The notes beneath the pieces are model-generated. The model was not told the DNA's origin. It saw only the letters and a list, made by a program, of their open reading frames with translations, and made no database searches. 54,009 bases of DNA from an uncultured Lachnospiraceae bacterium (GTDB taxonomy: Bacteria; Bacillota; Clostridia; Lachnospirales; Lachnospiraceae). The stretch covers positions 1 through 54,009 of the forward strand of contig CATBDC010000024.1 of NCBI GenBank assembly GCA_949502235.1, given 5' to 3'. Both the position numbers and the translations under genes were made by a program. Positions 8,882 to 17,783 of the stretch are shown here, in pieces; positions within the stretch are counted from its first letter, which is position 1; the number at the start of each line of letters is the position of its first letter.

Positions 8882-8885
8882 GGAC

Positions 8886-10292
8886 ATGAAAAGCACATTA
8901 TATATTAAATTTATTATTATATATGTCATCTTCGGCTTTTTAAGCATATTCTCTGTGGCAACCCTGACCTCCGGGCTCGCCTTAGGCCCTCTTGAAAAAG
9001 AAATGTCCTCCAGGCTTTACCGTGAGGCCACTCTTATAACTACTGATTATCTGCCGGGATATTTTTCCGAACAGCTGTCGCTAAATGATGTACGCACACA
9101 GCTTAACGGCATGGAGCTTCACCTGGATGCTGCCCTCTGGTTCGTAGACCGGGAAGGCAGCATAATTACATCAGCACAATCTGATGAATTTCCGCCGGCT
9201 CCCTTTGTCATTGAAGAATTTAATCCTGCCGAAACAGGAAGCACCAAATATCTTACCGGCGACTATCACGGTTATTTCGATGAGGACGTCATCACTGTTA
9301 TTGCCCCTGTAGTTCAGGATTACCTGCCCAGAGGGTATTTACTGATTCATAAAAGCATGGCAGAGCTGGATGAAACAGTCCACATTTTGTTAAAAGCCTC
9401 CTATGCCACCCTGGCCGTCATTTACGGGTTATCATTTGTCATATTACTGGCATTTCACTTTTTTGTATATAAGCCCTTAAGCCGGATAACAGAAGCCGCA
9501 AAGCAGTATGCCTCCGGAAATCTGGATTATGAAATACCTGTCACTACGGAAGATGAGATGGGTTATCTCTCTGCCTCCCTAAATTATATGTCCTCACAGC
9601 TTCGGGATATGGAGGATTATGAGAAAAAATTCGTAGCAAATGTTTCACATGATTTCCGCTCGCCCCTTACCTCTATCAAGGGCTATGTAGAAGCAATTGC
9701 AGATGGCACAATCCCTCCTGAACTACAGGAAAAATATTTAAAAATTATATTATTTGAAACAGAAAGGCTGACTGACTTAACCCAGGATCTGCTTACATTA
9801 AACGAATTTGATACTCAAAACCTTCTCCTTAACAGGGAAGTCTTTGATATTCACGAGATGATAAAAAATGTTGCGGAATCCTTTGAAGGCCGGTGCAAAC
9901 AAAAGAAAATATCCATAGAGCTTATTTTTGCCACGAAATATATGAAGGTAACTGCCGACCAGCGAAAAATACAACAGGTTCTTTATAACCTTATAGATAA
10001 TGCAATAAAATTCAGCGATGCCGACTCTCCCATTACTATTGAAACTACAGAGCGGGGGGATAAAATATACATCTCTATCAAAGACTACGGAATCGGGATT
10101 CCAAGACACGCCCTGAACAAAATCTGGGAGCGTTTTTATAAAACCGATATTTCCCGGGGAAAAGATAAAAAAGGAACAGGCCTCGGCCTTGCAATTGTAA
10201 AGGAGGCTATTCAGGCCCATGGGGAAAACATTAATGTTGTCAGTACAGAAGGCGTGGGAACAGAATTTATCTTCACACTTCCAAAGGCGTGA
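8886..10292 (+). CDS. Membrane sensor histidine kinase (HAMP, HisKA, HATPase)
   Basis: The start is ATG 8886, inside AAGTAAGGAC-ATG where the regulator's stop codon forms part of the Shine-Dalgarno; an upstream in-frame ATG at 8826 lies inside the regulator gene and is unlikely. The 468-residue protein has a first membrane helix (~7-30), an extracellular sensor of about 130 residues, a second helix (~175-200), HAMP (~200-255), and HisKA with phospho-acceptor His in NVSHDFRSPLTSIKGY. The ATPase domain shows NLIDNAIKFS, DYGIGIP and GTGLGLAIVKEA. It partners the preceding regulator. The downstream binding lipoprotein gene is convergent, so is not in the same operon. Confidence 0.95.
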   Translation: MKSTLYIKFIIIYVIFGFLSIFSVATLTSGLALGPLEKEMSSRLYREATLITTDYLPGYFSEQLSLNDVRTQLNGMELHLDAALWFVDREGSIITSAQSDEFPPAPFVIEEFNPAETGSTKYLTGDYHGYFDEDVITVIAPVVQDYLPRGYLLIHKSMAELDETVHILLKASYATLAVIYGLSFVILLAFHFFVYKPLSRITEAAKQYASGNLDYEIPVTTEDEMGYLSASLNYMSSQLRDMEDYEKKFVANVSHDFRSPLTSIKGYVEAIADGTIPPELQEKYLKIILFETERLTDLTQDLLTLNEFDTQNLLLNREVFDIHEMIKNVAESFEGRCKQKKISIELIFATKYMKVTADQRKIQQVLYNLIDNAIKFSDADSPITIETTERGDKIYISIKDYGIGIPRHALNKIWERFYKTDISRGKDKKGTGLGLAIVKEAIQAHGENINVVSTEGVGTEFIFTLPKA

Positions 10293-10314
10293 CTGTATCT
10301 AATACAGCCACGCC
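10286..10314. terminator. Bidirectional terminator between convergent genes
   Basis: Arms 10286-10298 and 10302-10314 (GGCGTG...CACGCC, one mismatch) overlap both the kinase stop and the stop of the convergent lipoprotein gene. Short T-runs flank on each strand (TTTAC rightward, TTTGG leftward). Confidence 0.7.
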
Positions 10315-11525
10315 TTTACTGCTTCACTTTCCAGGTTCTCCTGTGTCACCCACATAACTCCTGTGTCAACATAAGCCTCATTTCCCATAGAAAGAGCCGC
10401 CCTCGCGGAGGCAACTACTGCCGCATATCCCATGCCAAAGGGATTCTGTATCATCAATCCCTTTACCCTGCCGTCCCTTAGTGCCTCAAGCTCTTCTTCG
10501 TCTCCGTCATATCCTATAACAATAATATCGTCTCTCTCTGCTCTTGCAATTGCCTCTGCCGCCGCCCTCACAGCCGTGCCATCCGTCCCGTAAATACCCT
10601 TAACCTGCGGATTCTTTTCAAGTATATAATCCATGATTTCTTCTACGGTAATCTCTGCCGCAAGCTCCTCTGCCTTTAATTCCTCTGCACTCTTTTCTTC
10701 TGTACTATTCTCCTCTGTGCTATTCTCCTCCATGCTCTGGGGATATCTTTCTTTTACCATGGCCTCTTTTACTTCGTCCAGCTGATCCATATGATAAATC
10801 TGGGTGATGGAAAGCTCCGGATAATCAGCCTTTATTTTCTCCGCAAATCCATTCTCTCTTTCCATCGCAGACATGGACGTAGAATCCTGCACAAATATAA
10901 TGATTTCTCCTGATTCTCCCATAAGCTCTGCCATTTTTTCAGCCGCAGTCTGTGCACTGCCAGAATTATCCGTAGAAACTGTTGCCATAAGCCCCTGATA
11001 ATCACTGCCCGAATCAAAAGCAACGATAGGAATCCCATTATCCAGCGCCAGATCAAACTGTACGCCGCATGCCTTCGTATCCGCAATGGAAATACTTAAA
11101 CCAATAGGATATCTTGCCAGCTCCTCATCGAGAATATTCACCTGCTCATCCACATTGTCCGCCTCTGCCGGGCCGCTGTAGGTTACTCTCACCTCATCCT
11201 TGCCCTTATACCCCAGCTCTTCATTCAGGTCTGCCGCCGCCTGCCTTGCGCCTGCTTCTACCTGCTTCCAGTATTCTCCGTCCCTGCCCTTCCCTATAAT
11301 TGAGATATATGAACCGGCCTCAAGCTCAAGCCCCGATACATTACCGTAAGCTGCTGGTTCTATGGCATCAAGTTTTTTCTGATATTCCTTTTCCACTATC
11401 TCGGACGGATTCTCTATTTTCTTTTCTGCCTCTGTTTTATGCTCCTCTTCATTCTTAGAAGCACATGCGCACATACATAATGACATACATAATATAAATG
11501 CAGTCATCCGCCATCTCTTTCTCAT
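10299..11525 (-). CDS. Sugar-type substrate-binding lipoprotein (periplasmic-binding protein family)
   Basis: The 408-residue protein starts with a lipoprotein signal (MRKRWRMTAFILCMSLCMCA, lipidated Cys in the CACASK stretch). It continues with a type I periplasmic-binding fold of the ribose/galactose family: DNGIPIVAFDSGSDYQGLMA, MAELMGESGEIIIFVQDS, IYGTDGTAVRAAAEA and IVIGYDGDEEE. No permease or ATPase gene is adjacent, so it may be an orphan binder or feed a distant transporter. It could also serve the neighbouring two-component system, but the genes are convergent. An unusual acidic insertion (EENSTEENSTEEKSAEELKA) around residues 265-285 is built of a short repeated unit. AAGGGAG precedes ATG 11525. 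Confidence 0.85.
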   Translation of the reverse strand: MRKRWRMTAFILCMSLCMCACASKNEEEHKTEAEKKIENPSEIVEKEYQKKLDAIEPAAYGNVSGLELEAGSYISIIGKGRDGEYWKQVEAGARQAAADLNEELGYKGKDEVRVTYSGPAEADNVDEQVNILDEELARYPIGLSISIADTKACGVQFDLALDNGIPIVAFDSGSDYQGLMATVSTDNSGSAQTAAEKMAELMGESGEIIIFVQDSTSMSAMERENGFAEKIKADYPELSITQIYHMDQLDEVKEAMVKERYPQSMEENSTEENSTEEKSAEELKAEELAAEITVEEIMDYILEKNPQVKGIYGTDGTAVRAAAEAIARAERDDIIVIGYDGDEEELEALRDGRVKGLMIQNPFGMGYAAVVASARAALSMGNEAYVDTGVMWVTQENLESEAVKAWLY

Positions 11526-11728
11526 AATATATTCTCCCTTAACTTTTCTTTTATACCAAAAATACTATACACTAATTCCGTGAAAATTTGTTGAAGAAAT
11601 TCTTAAATTTTTGTACTTGATTTAGTCCATGATTTTTGCTTGTATATTTTAGCTTTTTGTATTATTATAGAGAATAGAACAAAGTTGCTGTTCCATTGCG
11701 GCAGGCAATTTTAAACGGATTTTTGCAG

Positions 11729-11755
11729 GTTACTGCGAACGGAATGAACAGTAAC
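11729..11755. repeat. 27-bp palindromic intergenic repeat, copy 3
   Basis: GTTACTGC and ACAGTAAC arms around GAACGGAATGA. It is positioned directly upstream of the first ferredoxin ribosome binding site, like copy 2 before mutS2. Confidence 0.75.
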
Positions 11756-11778
11756 AGAATAAAAAGGAGGTACATATC

Positions 11779-11952
11779 ATGGCATTTGTAATTGGTGATG
11801 CATGTGTAAGCTGTGGAGCTTGCGAAGCTGAATGTCCTGTAGGCGCTATTTCTCAGGGAGCAGAGCATTATGAGATTAATGCTGACGTTTGTATTGACTG
11901 TGGTTCATGTGCAAGTCAGTGCCCGGCAGAGGCTATTTCTGAAGGAAAATAA
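11779..11952 (+). CDS. Small 2x[4Fe-4S] ferredoxin, copy 1
   Basis: 57 codons starting ATGGCATTTGTAATT after AAAGGAGG. The two clusters are bound by CVSCGACEAECP and [12 protein letters not shown], the classic clostridial eight-cysteine ferredoxin. It would carry low-potential electrons in the cytoplasm, possibly serving complexes such as the Hdr-Flx module elsewhere in the window. Its leader and first codons are almost identical to those of the second ferredoxin at 12140, so the two arose by local duplication. A large palindrome lies between them. Confidence 0.93.
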   Translation: MAFVIGDACVSCGACEAECPVGAISQGAEHYEINADVCIDCGSCASQCPAEAISEGK

Positions 11953-11988
11953 TTTCCGCCTGTACGGTTGGAATACCGTTCAAAGGAC

Positions 11989-12088
11989 GGAAGTTCAGGG
12001 CGGTTCTTCCCCCAGCCAGACATTTAGCATCCTTAGTTCAGTGGAATGCTGCCCTGTCTGTGGTGGGAAAGAACCGCCCTGAACTTCC
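11989..12088. repeat. Large imperfect palindrome between ferredoxin genes
   Basis: Terminal arms 11989-12008 and 12069-12088 are exact 20-base reverse complements (GGAAGTTCAGGGCGGTTCTT). An inner, weaker pairing (CAGACA...TGTCTG, TTAGCAT...ATGCTG) continues toward the centre. There is no T-run, so it is not a plain terminator. The size of about 100 bases and exact terminal inverted repeats resemble a miniature inverted-repeat element, or a structured RNA. Confidence 0.75.
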
Positions 12089-12139
12089 TATGTGTTGGAA
12101 AAATTTCCATCTGTATGCAATAAAAAGGAGGTACATATC

Positions 12140-12319
12140 ATGGCATTTGTAATTGGTGATGGATGTATAGGCTGCGGAGCCTGCGCGGCACAATGCCCAG
12201 TAGAGGCTATCGACGCCAAAAGCCCGGGGGAGGACTTTATGATTGATACTGATACCTGCATTGACTGTGGTTCATGTGCAGAGCAGTGTCCGGTAGATGC
12301 TATTTCTGAAGTTAAATAA
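12140..12319 (+). CDS. Small 2x[4Fe-4S] ferredoxin, copy 2
   Basis: 59 codons from ATG 12140, with AAAAAGGAGG and the same spacer and first eight codons (MAFVIGDG) as copy 1. Cluster motifs are [12 protein letters not shown] and [12 protein letters not shown]. An in-frame start at 12092 is possible on paper but lies in the leader upstream of the strong ribosome binding site. The loop between clusters is two residues longer than in copy 1 (KSPGEDF). The role is as for copy 1: a soluble low-potential electron carrier. Confidence 0.93.
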   Translation: MAFVIGDGCIGCGACAAQCPVEAIDAKSPGEDFMIDTDTCIDCGSCAEQCPVDAISEVK

Positions 12320-12362
12320 TAAAGTTCCAATATAAAAACATATTTTTTATATGCGACCCCTT

Positions 12363-12390
12363 TTGACCTTCTTCGCAGTTTTCATATGCT
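12363..12390 (+). promoter_or_regulatory. Possible sigma-A promoter for the 12441 gene
   Basis: TTGACC at 12363-12368 and TATGCT at 12385-12390 are 16 bases apart. A TATAAT nearby (12395) is too far from this -35. Weak evidence. Confidence 0.35.
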
Positions 12391-12440
12391 ATCTTATAAT
12401 TGATATAAGACAAGCATTTACTAATAAGGGGGTTTTTATT

Positions 12441-12797
12441 ATGGGCAATGCGCTTGAACAGTTAAAAAAGGAAACAAAGGATGATGCAAAGCTGTATGGA
12501 TGCATCAAGGAGCTCTATGAGCAGGGCGTTCCTTTCGAGGAGTTAAAGGGATTAATTCCGGATATTAAAAGGACACGCGAACAGCTGCAGATGAAACGGA
12601 TACTGGAAAATAATAATGAAATACTTATGTCGATGTTTACAAAAGAGATGTCATTTCTGCTGGATGCCAAAGAACGGCAGGAAGAAGAGCAGTTTAAAAA
12701 ACTGGACCAGCTTATCAGACAGCAGCAGTCTTTCAGGAAGTCTGCCGCCTCCGGCGGTCCAGTTGAAAAATTAAAACGTCTATTCCTGCCGGCTTAG
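12441..12797 (+). CDS. Hypothetical coiled-coil protein
   Basis: The 118-residue protein starts at ATG 12441 (AAGGGGG upstream); in-frame starts further upstream would lie in the promoter region. I do not recognise a family. It is highly charged and helical: residues ~1-50 (YGCIKELYEQGVPFEELKGL) form a compact helical part, then a coiled coil of Glu/Lys/Gln (~50-105) ends in a basic tail (KLKRLFLPA). There is no signal peptide or membrane segment. Its last 18 bases overlap the convergent dnaB gene, so the two 3' ends are read on opposite strands. Confidence 0.7.
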   Translation: MGNALEQLKKETKDDAKLYGCIKELYEQGVPFEELKGLIPDIKRTREQLQMKRILENNNEILMSMFTKEMSFLLDAKERQEEEQFKKLDQLIRQQQSFRKSAASGGPVEKLKRLFLPA

Positions 12798-14120
12798 GTT
12801 TGCAAATTTTGTGAAATCTGCAAGCCATGCCAGATGAACGGTCCCTACCGGACCGTTTCTTTGTTTTGCAATAATAATTTCTGCCTGTTTCTTAAACTCG
12901 GAATCCTTATTATAATATTCGTCACGATAAATAAACATTACAACATCGGCATCCTGCTCGATAGCCCCGGATTCACGGAGATCTGAGAGCATGGGGCGCT
13001 TATCCGGCCTTGACTCTACCGCACGGCTAAGCTGTGAGAGCGCCACTACCGGAACATTCAGCTCTCTTGCCAGAGCCTTCAGAGACCTGGATATCTCGGA
13101 TATCTCCTGCTGCCTGGATTCTGCGTGTCTGCCTACACTTCCCGTCATGAGCTGCAGGTAGTCAATAATGATAATCTGTATATCATGCTCCAGCTTATAT
13201 TTTCGGCATTTAGAGCGAAGTTCTGATACCGAAATGCCTGGCGTATCGTCAATAATCAGATTTGACTTTCCTATAATTCCGGCGCCCTCAATTAACTTCT
13301 CCCAGTCGGAGTCCTTAAGATTACCTGTCCGGATTGCCTGGGAATCTACCTGGGATTCAAGCGCAAAAAGCCGGTTTACAAGCTGTTCCTTTGACATTTC
13401 CAGAGAAAATACTGCCACTCCCTTTTCCTTCTTAAAAGCAATATACTGTGCAATATTAAGGACAAATGCTGTCTTGCCCATAGACGGCCTGGCCGCAATA
13501 AGCACCAGATCCGATGGCTGCAGGCCGGACAGCTTATAGTCCAAATCAATAAACCCTGTGGGAATTCCTGTCACCACGCCCTTATTTTTAGATGCCTTTT
13601 CAATACGGTCAAGTGCGCTTAGCACAATATCCTTAATGGGTACATAATCTCCTGTGTTTCTTTTCTGCAAAAGCTCAAACACAGATTTTTCTGTTGTCTC
13701 CAGTATTGCCGAAAGAGGCTCATTCCCTGCGTAACAGATATTAGAAATCTCATCATTGAGCTTAATAAGCTTTCTCATCACCGATTTATCTGCCACAATT
13801 TCTGCATAGTATTTCACATTTGCAGAGGTAGAAACCGCCGTCACCAGATCTCTCATAAACTCCATGCTGGTAATCTCCGGCGGAACATCCTTCCCTCTTA
13901 AGCGCTCCTGGAGGGTTACCAGATCGACCGGCTTCCCCTCATTAAACAGCTCAACCATGGAGTCAAAGATTACCCCATAGGCTGTCTGATAGAAATCCCT
14001 TCCGCTGATGAGCTCTGATGCTGTCATAACAGCATCCTTATCCATCAGCATAGCGCCTACAACAGACTGCTCCGCTTCAATACTATGGGGCATAATCCTT
14101 TTAATGAGCGCCTCCTCCAT
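12780..14120 (-). CDS. dnaB: Replicative DNA helicase DnaB
   Basis: 446 residues, normal for the family (dnaC in Bacillus naming). The N-terminal helical domain (PHSIEAEQSVVGAMLMDKDA) is followed by a RecA-like domain with Walker A LIAARPSMGKTAFVLNIAQ, H2/H3 IIIIDYLQLMTG, and RQQEISEISRSLKALARELN. It unwinds DNA ahead of the replication fork as a hexamer. AGGAGG precedes ATG 14120. It is last in a gdpP-rplI-dnaB run, an order common in Firmicutes, with 13 bases after rplI. Confidence 0.97.
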   Translation of the reverse strand: MEEALIKRIMPHSIEAEQSVVGAMLMDKDAVMTASELISGRDFYQTAYGVIFDSMVELFNEGKPVDLVTLQERLRGKDVPPEITSMEFMRDLVTAVSTSANVKYYAEIVADKSVMRKLIKLNDEISNICYAGNEPLSAILETTEKSVFELLQKRNTGDYVPIKDIVLSALDRIEKASKNKGVVTGIPTGFIDLDYKLSGLQPSDLVLIAARPSMGKTAFVLNIAQYIAFKKEKGVAVFSLEMSKEQLVNRLFALESQVDSQAIRTGNLKDSDWEKLIEGAGIIGKSNLIIDDTPGISVSELRSKCRKYKLEHDIQIIIIDYLQLMTGSVGRHAESRQQEISEISRSLKALARELNVPVVALSQLSRAVESRPDKRPMLSDLRESGAIEQDADVVMFIYRDEYYNKDSEFKKQAEIIIAKQRNGPVGTVHLAWLADFTKFANLSRQE

Positions 14121-14133
14121 GTATAATTTCCTC

Positions 14134-14583
14134 CTACACTTCTTCTGTTACTGCCACGGTTAACTTAGCCGTTACCTTTGGATGCAGCTTTACTGCCACC
14201 TGATGTACGCCAAGGGTCTTAATAGGCTCCTTTAGCAGAATCTTCTTTTTGTCAATGTCGAGCCCAAGCTGTACTCCAGCCTCCTGGGCAATCTCCTTTG
14301 AAGAAACGGAACCAAATGCTTTTCCGCCCTCTCCTGTTTTTATGGACACCTCTATTTTCCCTTTATCAATCTGCTCTCCCAAGGCCTTCGCTGCCTCATA
14401 AACCTCCTGTGCATGCTTTTCCTCACTTGCTTTTTTCAGCTTCAGGTCATTTAAATTCTTTCCGTTGGCCTCAACACCCTTTTTAGTCTTAAGAATAAAG
14501 TTTCTCGCATAGCCATCGCTTACCTCTACAATTTCCCCTTTTTTCCCCAGGGACTTTACATCCTCTGTTAATATTACCTTCAT
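14134..14583 (-). CDS. rplI: 50S ribosomal protein L9
   Basis: 149 residues with the L9 N-terminal domain (MKVILTEDVKSLGKKGEIVE, SDGYARNFILKTKKGVEA), a connecting helix and a C-terminal domain (KTGEGGKAFGSVSSKEIA). It is complete. The start is one base after the gdpP stop codon, with AAAGGAG inside the end of gdpP, so translation is coupled. Confidence 0.98.
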   Translation of the reverse strand: MKVILTEDVKSLGKKGEIVEVSDGYARNFILKTKKGVEANGKNLNDLKLKKASEEKHAQEVYEAAKALGEQIDKGKIEVSIKTGEGGKAFGSVSSKEIAQEAGVQLGLDIDKKKILLKEPIKTLGVHQVAVKLHPKVTAKLTVAVTEEV

Positions 14584-16656
14584 CTAAATATCTCCTTTCT
14601 CTGTCATATCATCAAGTACTCTTTTCAAATCCGTCACAGCCTTACTCATAAATGTATGATCAAACTGTGCCCCGGAAGCATTCAGATGTCCGCCTCCGCC
14701 TAATTTTTCCATAATAATCTGGACATTAACCTCATCAATAGATCTGGCGCTTACATAAATCCTTCCATTATACTCTGTAAGTACAAAGGAAGCCTTAATA
14801 GCGCTGATATCAAGCAGCTCATTTGCCGCCTGGGCACCTATAATCGTAGGGCTTTCAATCTTCAGATCCACGCCCTTTGCAATTGCGAATTTTTCAAGAT
14901 AAACCTCGGCGCTGCTTATAATCTCCGCCTTAGCACGGTAGGATTCCATATCGTCCCGGAACATCTTGCGTACAAGTGTAATATCCGCGCCGTTTCTTCT
15001 AAGAAATGCAGCCGCCTCAAAGGTCCGCACTCCCGTATGGCTGACGAAATTACTTGTATCAATCATAATTCCGGCATACATACTGCTTGCCTCCAGGCCC
15101 GGTATCTTAATATCGTCAACAATATACTGCAGGACCTCTGAAACCATCTCACACGCGGACGATGCGTAAGGCTCTATATACGACAAAAGTGCATTTTCAA
15201 TATTGTCACTGCTCTGCCTGTGATGATCCAGAACAACAATCGTCTTCGTTATGTGAAGCAGCTGTTCACATTCTGTCATCTGGGGGCGGTTTGTATCAAC
15301 AACAATTACCAGTGAATTCTCATCCGCCATATTCACAGCCTCATCCGAGCTTAGAAATAAATCCTCCGGATAAGACTGATTTCCTGAATATAGTGTATAT
15401 AAGGGCCTAAGCGAAGCCGATACCTCATTGATAACAATATGGGCTTTCTTCCCCAGCGCAATTGCCGCACGGCAGATGCCTATAGAAGCCCCAAAGGAAT
15501 CCGCGTCCGTAAACTTATGGCCCATGACAAATATCTTATCATTCACAGTAATAAATTCCCGCAGGGCCTCCGCCTTCACGCGCGCCTTTACACGGGTATT
15601 CTTCGCCATCTGCTCCCTCTTGCCGCCGTAATAAGTGATTCCGTGGCTGTCCTTGATAACAGCCTGATCTCCTCCCCTTGCAAGTGCGAGATCTATGGCA
15701 ACACGGGCATAATTATTGCTCTGTGCATAGGCCTCTGTGCTTAACCCCAGTCCAATACTTAGAGTTACCGGAATAGCATTGCCGATATTAATAGACTTTA
15801 CATCCTCCAGCAAGGAGAACTTATCTGCCTCCAGCTGTTTAAAATACTGCCTTTTCACAACAATAAAGTATTTGTCCGTCTCAATCTTTTTTACAATTCC
15901 GTCTATTTTAGCTATATACTGATTGATTTTACGGTCGACAAGCGCCACCAGCAGGGATTGGCGCACCTCCTCAACACTTGTAATGACCTCATCATAATTA
16001 TCAATATAGATGAGCCCCGCCACAAGACGCTGTTCCTCATTTTCCTTAATACTGCGGTTGAGCTCTGTCACATCCTGAAGGTAAACAGCAATAAAATACT
16101 CCTTTTCCTTTGGAAGCTCCAGAAGCTTTTCCGTTGCATTAAAAGCCTGGACAGATACCCTTCGAAGCTCCGCCTTATATTCCCGGTCTTCAAAGTAAAC
16201 GTCCATCTCTACGATATCATTTTCCTCTCTGGGAAAAATGCTTTTATTAAGCTCCGGCATACATTTGCTAAGGTAGGCCTCCTTACAGTTCTTTTCACCG
16301 AGGATTCGCTCAAATTCTGCATTCCTCCAGACTGTCTTTCCATCCTCCAGAAGAATTGCGTAAGGAACCGCCAGCTCCTTAAGAAGCGTATTCTGCACAA
16401 TGCCGTATTGGGCAGCAAATTCCACCAGATCCTTCATAAGCAGCGACTTACTATAAAGATATAAAACTCCCGTTACGAGAATGTACACCGCAACAAAAAT
16501 AAACATCAGGATGCCGGCACGCCTGTTGGCCCAGTAAATCCAAATATTCAGTGCAAGCAGAAGAACCGCCATAACCGCAGGCCATTGCATATACATCCGA
16601 AGCTGTCCCCTTAATTTAACTTTCTGTCTTTCTTCCTGTATTTCCTTCATACTCAT
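14584..16656 (-). CDS. gdpP: GdpP-type cyclic-di-AMP phosphodiesterase
   Basis: The 690-residue protein has two N-terminal membrane helices (~20-70), a PAS-like region (~80-180), a degenerate GGDEF domain (~180-310, where the signature has decayed to RGGDQ), and a DHH/DHHA1 phosphodiesterase domain. Catalytic motifs are FTDADSFGASIG, VIVVDTNRP, VVLDHHRQ and GGGGHLNASGAQF. It hydrolyses c-di-AMP to pApA and so affects osmolyte, potassium and cell-wall balance. ATG 16656 and 16650 are both possible; GAGGAC is better spaced for the second. First gene of gdpP-rplI-dnaB. Confidence 0.95.
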   Translation of the reverse strand: MSMKEIQEERQKVKLRGQLRMYMQWPAVMAVLLLALNIWIYWANRRAGILMFIFVAVYILVTGVLYLYSKSLLMKDLVEFAAQYGIVQNTLLKELAVPYAILLEDGKTVWRNAEFERILGEKNCKEAYLSKCMPELNKSIFPREENDIVEMDVYFEDREYKAELRRVSVQAFNATEKLLELPKEKEYFIAVYLQDVTELNRSIKENEEQRLVAGLIYIDNYDEVITSVEEVRQSLLVALVDRKINQYIAKIDGIVKKIETDKYFIVVKRQYFKQLEADKFSLLEDVKSINIGNAIPVTLSIGLGLSTEAYAQSNNYARVAIDLALARGGDQAVIKDSHGITYYGGKREQMAKNTRVKARVKAEALREFITVNDKIFVMGHKFTDADSFGASIGICRAAIALGKKAHIVINEVSASLRPLYTLYSGNQSYPEDLFLSSDEAVNMADENSLVIVVDTNRPQMTECEQLLHITKTIVVLDHHRQSSDNIENALLSYIEPYASSACEMVSEVLQYIVDDIKIPGLEASSMYAGIMIDTSNFVSHTGVRTFEAAAFLRRNGADITLVRKMFRDDMESYRAKAEIISSAEVYLEKFAIAKGVDLKIESPTIIGAQAANELLDISAIKASFVLTEYNGRIYVSARSIDEVNVQIIMEKLGGGGHLNASGAQFDHTFMSKAVTDLKRVLDDMTEKGDI

Positions 16657-16670
16657 GTCCTCAAAAATCT

Positions 16671-16697
16671 GTTACTACGCACTTTGTTCACAGTAAC
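16671..16697. repeat. 27-bp palindromic intergenic repeat, copy 4
   Basis: GTTACT and AGTAAC ends around CACTTTGTTCAC. It lies between gdpP and the terminator of the galE operon. One arm is degenerate. Confidence 0.6.
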
Positions 16698-16727
16698 AAA
16701 AAACCTACCGCTTGTCACAGTAGGTTT
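16697..16727 (-). terminator. Rho-independent terminator of the galE/GNB operon
   Basis: AAACCTAC (16701-16708) pairs with GTAGGTTT (16720-16727). On the minus strand the stem is followed by a short T-run (GGTTTTTTG), 39 bases after the galE stop codon. Confidence 0.75.
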
Positions 16728-16765
16728 ATTATAGCACCTTTTGAGCTAAAAGGGAAGTTAATTAC

Positions 16766-17782
16766 TTAGTTATATCCATTGGGATTCTGGCTCTGCCACC
16801 GCCATGTATCCTGACACATCTCATCAAGCCCGTGCTCCGCCTTCCAGCCCAGCACCTTAAGTGCCTTTGCCGGATCCGCATAGCACATGGCAATATCTCC
16901 TGCACGCCTGGGCTTAATCTCATAAGGAATCTCTCTGCCGCATGCCTTTCCAAATGCTTTCACCATGTCAAGTACAGAATACCCCACGCCTGTGCCCAGA
17001 TTGATTATATCCAGACCAGGATTGGTGAAAATATAGTTAATTGCCTTCACATGTCCTACTGCCAAATCTACAACATGAATATAATCACGCACCCCTGTTC
17101 CGTCCGGCGTGTCATAATCATCTCCAAATACGCCCAGCTTTTCAAGCTTTCCCACTGCAACCTGGGAAATATACGGCATCAGGTTGTTAGGGATTCCCTT
17201 CGGATCCTCACCTATGCGTCCGCTCTTATGTGCACCTACCGGGTTAAAGTAACGGAGAAGAATAACATTCCACTCTGGATCAGCCTTCTGCAGATCTGTC
17301 ATGATCTGCTCCATCATAGACTTTGTCCACCCATAAGGATTCGTACATTGTCCTTTGGGGCAGTCCTCTGTAATCGGCATCACCTCAGGGCTTCCGTAAA
17401 CCGTTGCAGAGGAGCTGAATACAATATTTTTCACGCCCATTTCACGCATTACCTTCATAAGCATCAGCGTACCCGTAATATTGTTATGATAATATTCCAG
17501 CGGCTTCTGAACAGATTCTCCGACTGCCTTAAGAGCCGCGCAGTGAATAACCGCATCAATCTTTTCCGCCTCAAACATTGCAGTTAGAGCACACGCATCC
17601 AGCACATCTCCTTTATAGAACTTCAGTGTTTTTCCCGTCAGCTCTTCTACTCTTTTTAAAGATTCTTCTGATGAGTTGCTTAGGTTATCATAGATTACAA
17701 CCTCATATCCCTCATTCAAAAGCTCTAGTGCGGTGTGACTCCCGATATAGCCTGCGCCGCCGGTAATCAATATTTTTGCCAT
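16766..17782 (-). CDS. galE: UDP-glucose 4-epimerase GalE
   Basis: 338 residues, short-chain dehydrogenase fold with NAD-binding [18 protein letters not shown], the catalytic Ser/Thr region [15 protein letters not shown] and YxxxK in [11 protein letters not shown]-terminal sugar-binding residues are present ([20 protein letters not shown]). It interconverts UDP-galactose with UDP-glucose, and possibly the N-acetyl forms. As last gene of the GNB/LNB operon it corresponds to lnpD, regenerating UDP-glucose so that galactose-1-phosphate from phosphorolysis can enter glycolysis. It directly follows the kinase gene, one base apart. Confidence 0.96.
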   Translation of the reverse strand: MAKILITGGAGYIGSHTALELLNEGYEVVIYDNLSNSSEESLKRVEELTGKTLKFYKGDVLDACALTAMFEAEKIDAVIHCAALKAVGESVQKPLEYYHNNITGTLMLMKVMREMGVKNIVFSSSATVYGSPEVMPITEDCPKGQCTNPYGWTKSMMEQIMTDLQKADPEWNVILLRYFNPVGAHKSGRIGEDPKGIPNNLMPYISQVAVGKLEKLGVFGDDYDTPDGTGVRDYIHVVDLAVGHVKAINYIFTNPGLDIINLGTGVGYSVLDMVKAFGKACGREIPYEIKPRRAGDIAMCYADPAKALKVLGWKAEHGLDEMCQDTWRWQSQNPNGYN

Positions 17783-17783
17783 A

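Noticed and set aside
8826-8885. An upstream in-frame ATG that would extend the histidine kinase by 20 residues.
   Set aside because: It lies inside the response-regulator gene, whereas ATG 8886 follows a proper AAGTAAGGAC site and begins with the membrane helix.
10670-10740. A short direct repeat that at first resembled a CRISPR or VNTR.
   Set aside because: It is the coding repeat of the Glu-Glu-Asn-Ser-Thr segment in the binding lipoprotein; units are in frame and there are no spacers.
12395-12400. A perfect TATAAT upstream of the 12441 gene.
   Set aside because: It is 26 bases from the only good -35, too far for a standard promoter; TATGCT at 12385 fits better.
16832-17587. A 251-codon plus-strand frame.
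   Set aside because: It is antisense to galE, whose motifs are intact; the composition is that of a complementary shadow frame.
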